Origin: Rhodospirillaceae bacterium
GTDB lineage: Bacteria; Pseudomonadota; Alphaproteobacteria; CACIAM-22H2
Length of the DNA: 34,139 bases
Direction of reading: 5' to 3'
NCBI GenBank assembly: GCA_027490975.1
Contig: JAIXXA010000098.1
Span: 1 to 34,139, forward strand
The translations under genes were made by a program, and so were the position numbers. This document shows, piece after piece, positions 32,623 to 34,139 of the stretch. The stretch's first letter is position 1; each line of letters starts with the position of its first letter. The notes beneath the pieces are model-generated. The model made no database searches. It worked only from the letters and a program-made list of their open reading frames with translations, and was not told the DNA's origin.

Positions 32623-33486
32623 ATGTATCTGCATTCCTTGCGCGCTCTGCTCAAGATCGATTGCCCGATCAAAATCGTCGATGTCGGCGCCAATCCGATC
32701 GACGGCAAACCGCCTTATGCGCCCTTGATGCAAGGGGGCAACACGCATGTCGTGGGGTTCGAGCCCAATCTCGAAGCGCTGGCCGTGCTCGAGCAGCGCA
32801 AAGGCCCCGGCGAGACGTATCTGCCGTTCGTGATCGGCGACGGTGCGGCGCATACGCTCCATATCTGCTTTGCCCAGGGCATGACGTCGCTGCTGGAACC
32901 CAATCCCGACGTGCTCGACCTGTTCCACGGGTTCGAGCAATGGCGACGTATCGTGCGCACGGAACCCGTGCAGACCAAACGCCTCGACGACATTCCCGAA
33001 ACCGCCGGGCTCGATCTGCTCAAGATCGACATCCAGGGCGGCGAATTGCTCGCGATGCGCCATGCGGTCGAACGGCTGCGCGATGCCGTGGTGGTGCAGA
33101 CGGAAGTCGAGTTCGTGCAAATGTATCGCAACCAGCCGCTGTTCGCCGACATCGACCAGTTTCTGCGTGCGCAAGGTTTCGTGCTCCACCGTTTCACGCC
33201 GCTGATGAGCCGCACGATCAAGCCGATGGTCGCCAACAACGACGCCTATGCAGGCCTCAGCCAAACCATGTGGAGCGACGCGATCTTCGTGAAGGACTTC
33301 GCCTATCCCGATCGCCTGACGCCGGGCCAATTGCTGCGCTTGGCCGCGATCGTGCACGATTGCTACCGCAGCTACGATCTGGCCCTCCACATGCTGCTCG
33401 CACACGACAAGCGCGAGGGCACCGAATACGGCCCGCAATTCCTCGCCGCCATCGCCGCGCAGAACGGCAAGATGGCCGCACCCTAG
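32623..33486 (+). CDS. FkbM-family methyltransferase
   Basis: A 287-residue protein with the SAM-dependent fold of the FkbM family. Motif I is VDVGANPIDG (19-28), the acidic end of strand 2 is VVGFEPN (about 43-49), and LLKIDIQGGELLAMRHAVE is the family hallmark near the middle (the KIDIQG/VEG motif). FkbM proteins O-methylate sugars, lipids or peptides, often in surface polysaccharide synthesis; no glycan genes are in view, so the substrate is unknown. The ATG at 32623 is preferred over earlier codons because the upstream in-frame residues are low in similarity to the family. It is divergent from the efflux operon. Confidence 0.86.
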   Translation: MYLHSLRALLKIDCPIKIVDVGANPIDGKPPYAPLMQGGNTHVVGFEPNLEALAVLEQRKGPGETYLPFVIGDGAAHTLHICFAQGMTSLLEPNPDVLDLFHGFEQWRRIVRTEPVQTKRLDDIPETAGLDLLKIDIQGGELLAMRHAVERLRDAVVVQTEVEFVQMYRNQPLFADIDQFLRAQGFVLHRFTPLMSRTIKPMVANNDAYAGLSQTMWSDAIFVKDFAYPDRLTPGQLLRLAAIVHDCYRSYDLALHMLLAHDKREGTEYGPQFLAAIAAQNGKMAAP

Positions 33487-33510
33487 AATACCGCATCGTC
33501 ATAGCCGTCT

Positions 33511-33537
33511 CGCAATTGCGTGTGGATGCGCTAGAAT
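33511..33537 (+). promoter_or_regulatory. Possible hupE promoter with palindrome
   Basis: CGCAATTGCG (33511-33520) is a perfect 10-bp palindrome placed just upstream of TAGAAT (33532-33537), a likely -10 element about 50 bp before the hupE-like start codon. A metal-responsive repressor site would fit this position. The matching -35 (CTCGCA) is poor. A small GTCGC-GTGT-GCGAC hairpin (33550-33563) follows in the leader. Confidence 0.35.
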
Positions 33538-33585
33538 CGACTTATGTGAGTCGCGTGTGCGACCGAATTTTGCCAGGAGTAGCCC

Positions 33586-34139
33586 ATGCGCTTTGCCCGC
33601 CTCGCCACTGTCGCCGCCATCGCCCTCGTCCCGAGCTTCGCTTCGGCGCATCCGGGGGCGCATTTCCATGTCGATATGGCCGACGGGTTTGCGCATCCGC
33701 TGGGCGGGCTCGACCATTTGCTCGCGATGCTGGGCGTGGGCTTGCTGGCGTGGCGCCTCGGCGGCCGCGCGATCTGGGCCGTGCCGGCCGCGTTTGTGGC
33801 GCTGATGGCCGTGGGCGGTCTGGTCGGATTCGCCGGGTTCGAACTGCCGTTCTTCGAAGCGGGCATTGCGTTGTCGCTGGTGGCGTTCGGTGCGGCGATC
33901 GCCCTGCGCCAGAAGCTGCCGACGGCGGCGGCTGCCGCTTTGGTCGGTTTCTTCGCGCTGTTCCACGGCTTTGCGCACGGGGCCGAACTGCCGGCAGCGT
34001 CCGGTGCGGCCGGTTATGCCGCAGGCTTCCTTGCGGCGAGTGCCATGCTGCATGTGGCCGGCATCGGGCTTGCGACGTTCGCAGCACGCGTGCGCCCGAC
34101 GGCCGTGCGTTTCGGCGGGGCCGCGATGGCGGTTGCCGG
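33586..34139 (+). CDS. HupE/UreJ family metal transporter, truncated by the window edge
   Basis: The first 184 residues of a HupE/UreJ protein; the stop lies beyond the window. A signal peptide (MRFARLATVAAIALVPSFAS) is followed by HPGAHFHVDMADGFAHPLGG and LDHLLAMLGVGLLAWRL, the His-rich metal-entry motif and first helix typical of the family. Further membrane helices and FFALFHGFAHGAELP, with conserved His residues, follow. HupE/UreJ proteins import nickel for hydrogenase or urease, and some transport cobalt. Clear ribosome site AGGAG at 33575-33579. No hydrogenase or urease gene is visible, so the metal is undecided. Confidence 0.88.
   Translation, partial: MRFARLATVAAIALVPSFASAHPGAHFHVDMADGFAHPLGGLDHLLAMLGVGLLAWRLGGRAIWAVPAAFVALMAVGGLVGFAGFELPFFEAGIALSLVAFGAAIALRQKLPTAAAAALVGFFALFHGFAHGAELPAASGAAGYAAGFLAASAMLHVAGIGLATFAARVRPTAVRFGGAAMAVA

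Noticed and set aside
1..34139. CRISPR arrays, insertion sequences, integrases, phage genes, attachment sites, rRNA
   Set aside because: I looked for regularly spaced repeats, transposase or recombinase motifs and rRNA sequence, and at the tRNA-Glu 3' end for a repeated copy, and saw none.

Overview
This is a GC-rich (roughly two thirds G+C by eye) chromosomal window from an alphaproteobacterium, most plausibly a Rhodospirillales-type lineage. That placement rests on the alphaproteobacterial form of SerC with a serC-type leader, serC-serA and hisZ-purA gene pairs, an RpoH heat-shock sigma factor, and dense gene packing with ATGA, TTGA and TGATG overlaps. It was inferred from protein character, not from a marker-gene search. 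I count 26 protein genes (partial at both window ends), one tRNA, and one truncated, frameshifted gene remnant.

Positions 1-5400: a 5'-truncated GNAT acetyltransferase converges on an L,D-transpeptidase-fold gene that follows a FabI-type enoyl-ACP reductase. Divergent from fabI is the serine pathway pair serC-serA, preceded by three 15-bp tandem repeats and a two-hairpin leader. Beyond serA lie a strong hairpin, a remnant of an FTR1-type iron permease, and a 360-bp spacer with two related inverted repeats.

Positions 5401-13998: hisZ and purA overlap by four bases. They are followed by the most unusual pair in the window: a 683-residue protein with a kinase-like fold lacking every catalytic residue and ending in a hydrophobic tail, translationally coupled to a small polytopic membrane protein. 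Then come rpoH (TTG start) and rluD on the minus strand, a small membrane-anchored protein overlapping an L-threonine aldolase gene, and tRNA-Glu(CTC).

Positions 14048-19707: an MBL-fold hydrolase, a transglutaminase-like protein whose usual catalytic His is Ser, a small membrane protein with a very basic tail, and a TTGA-coupled pair of an isochorismatase-fold protein (catalytic Asp position is Gly) with a soluble PAS-PAS hybrid histidine kinase. A small conserved TPR-like protein follows.

Positions 19841-32402, all minus strand: an MdtABC-like RND efflux operon with its outer-membrane lipoprotein (32402 to 23548) runs into an arsenic operon (23515 to 19841) in the order arsR, arsI, thioredoxin-type arsC, aqpS, glutaredoxin-type arsC, MFS exporter. 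A perfect 16-bp palindrome overlaps the arsR -10 element and start codon. Together these genes would sense As(III), reduce arsenate by two unrelated enzymes, demethylate organoarsenicals, and expel arsenite by channel and carrier. The right end carries an FkbM-type methyltransferase and the start of a HupE/UreJ metal transporter gene.
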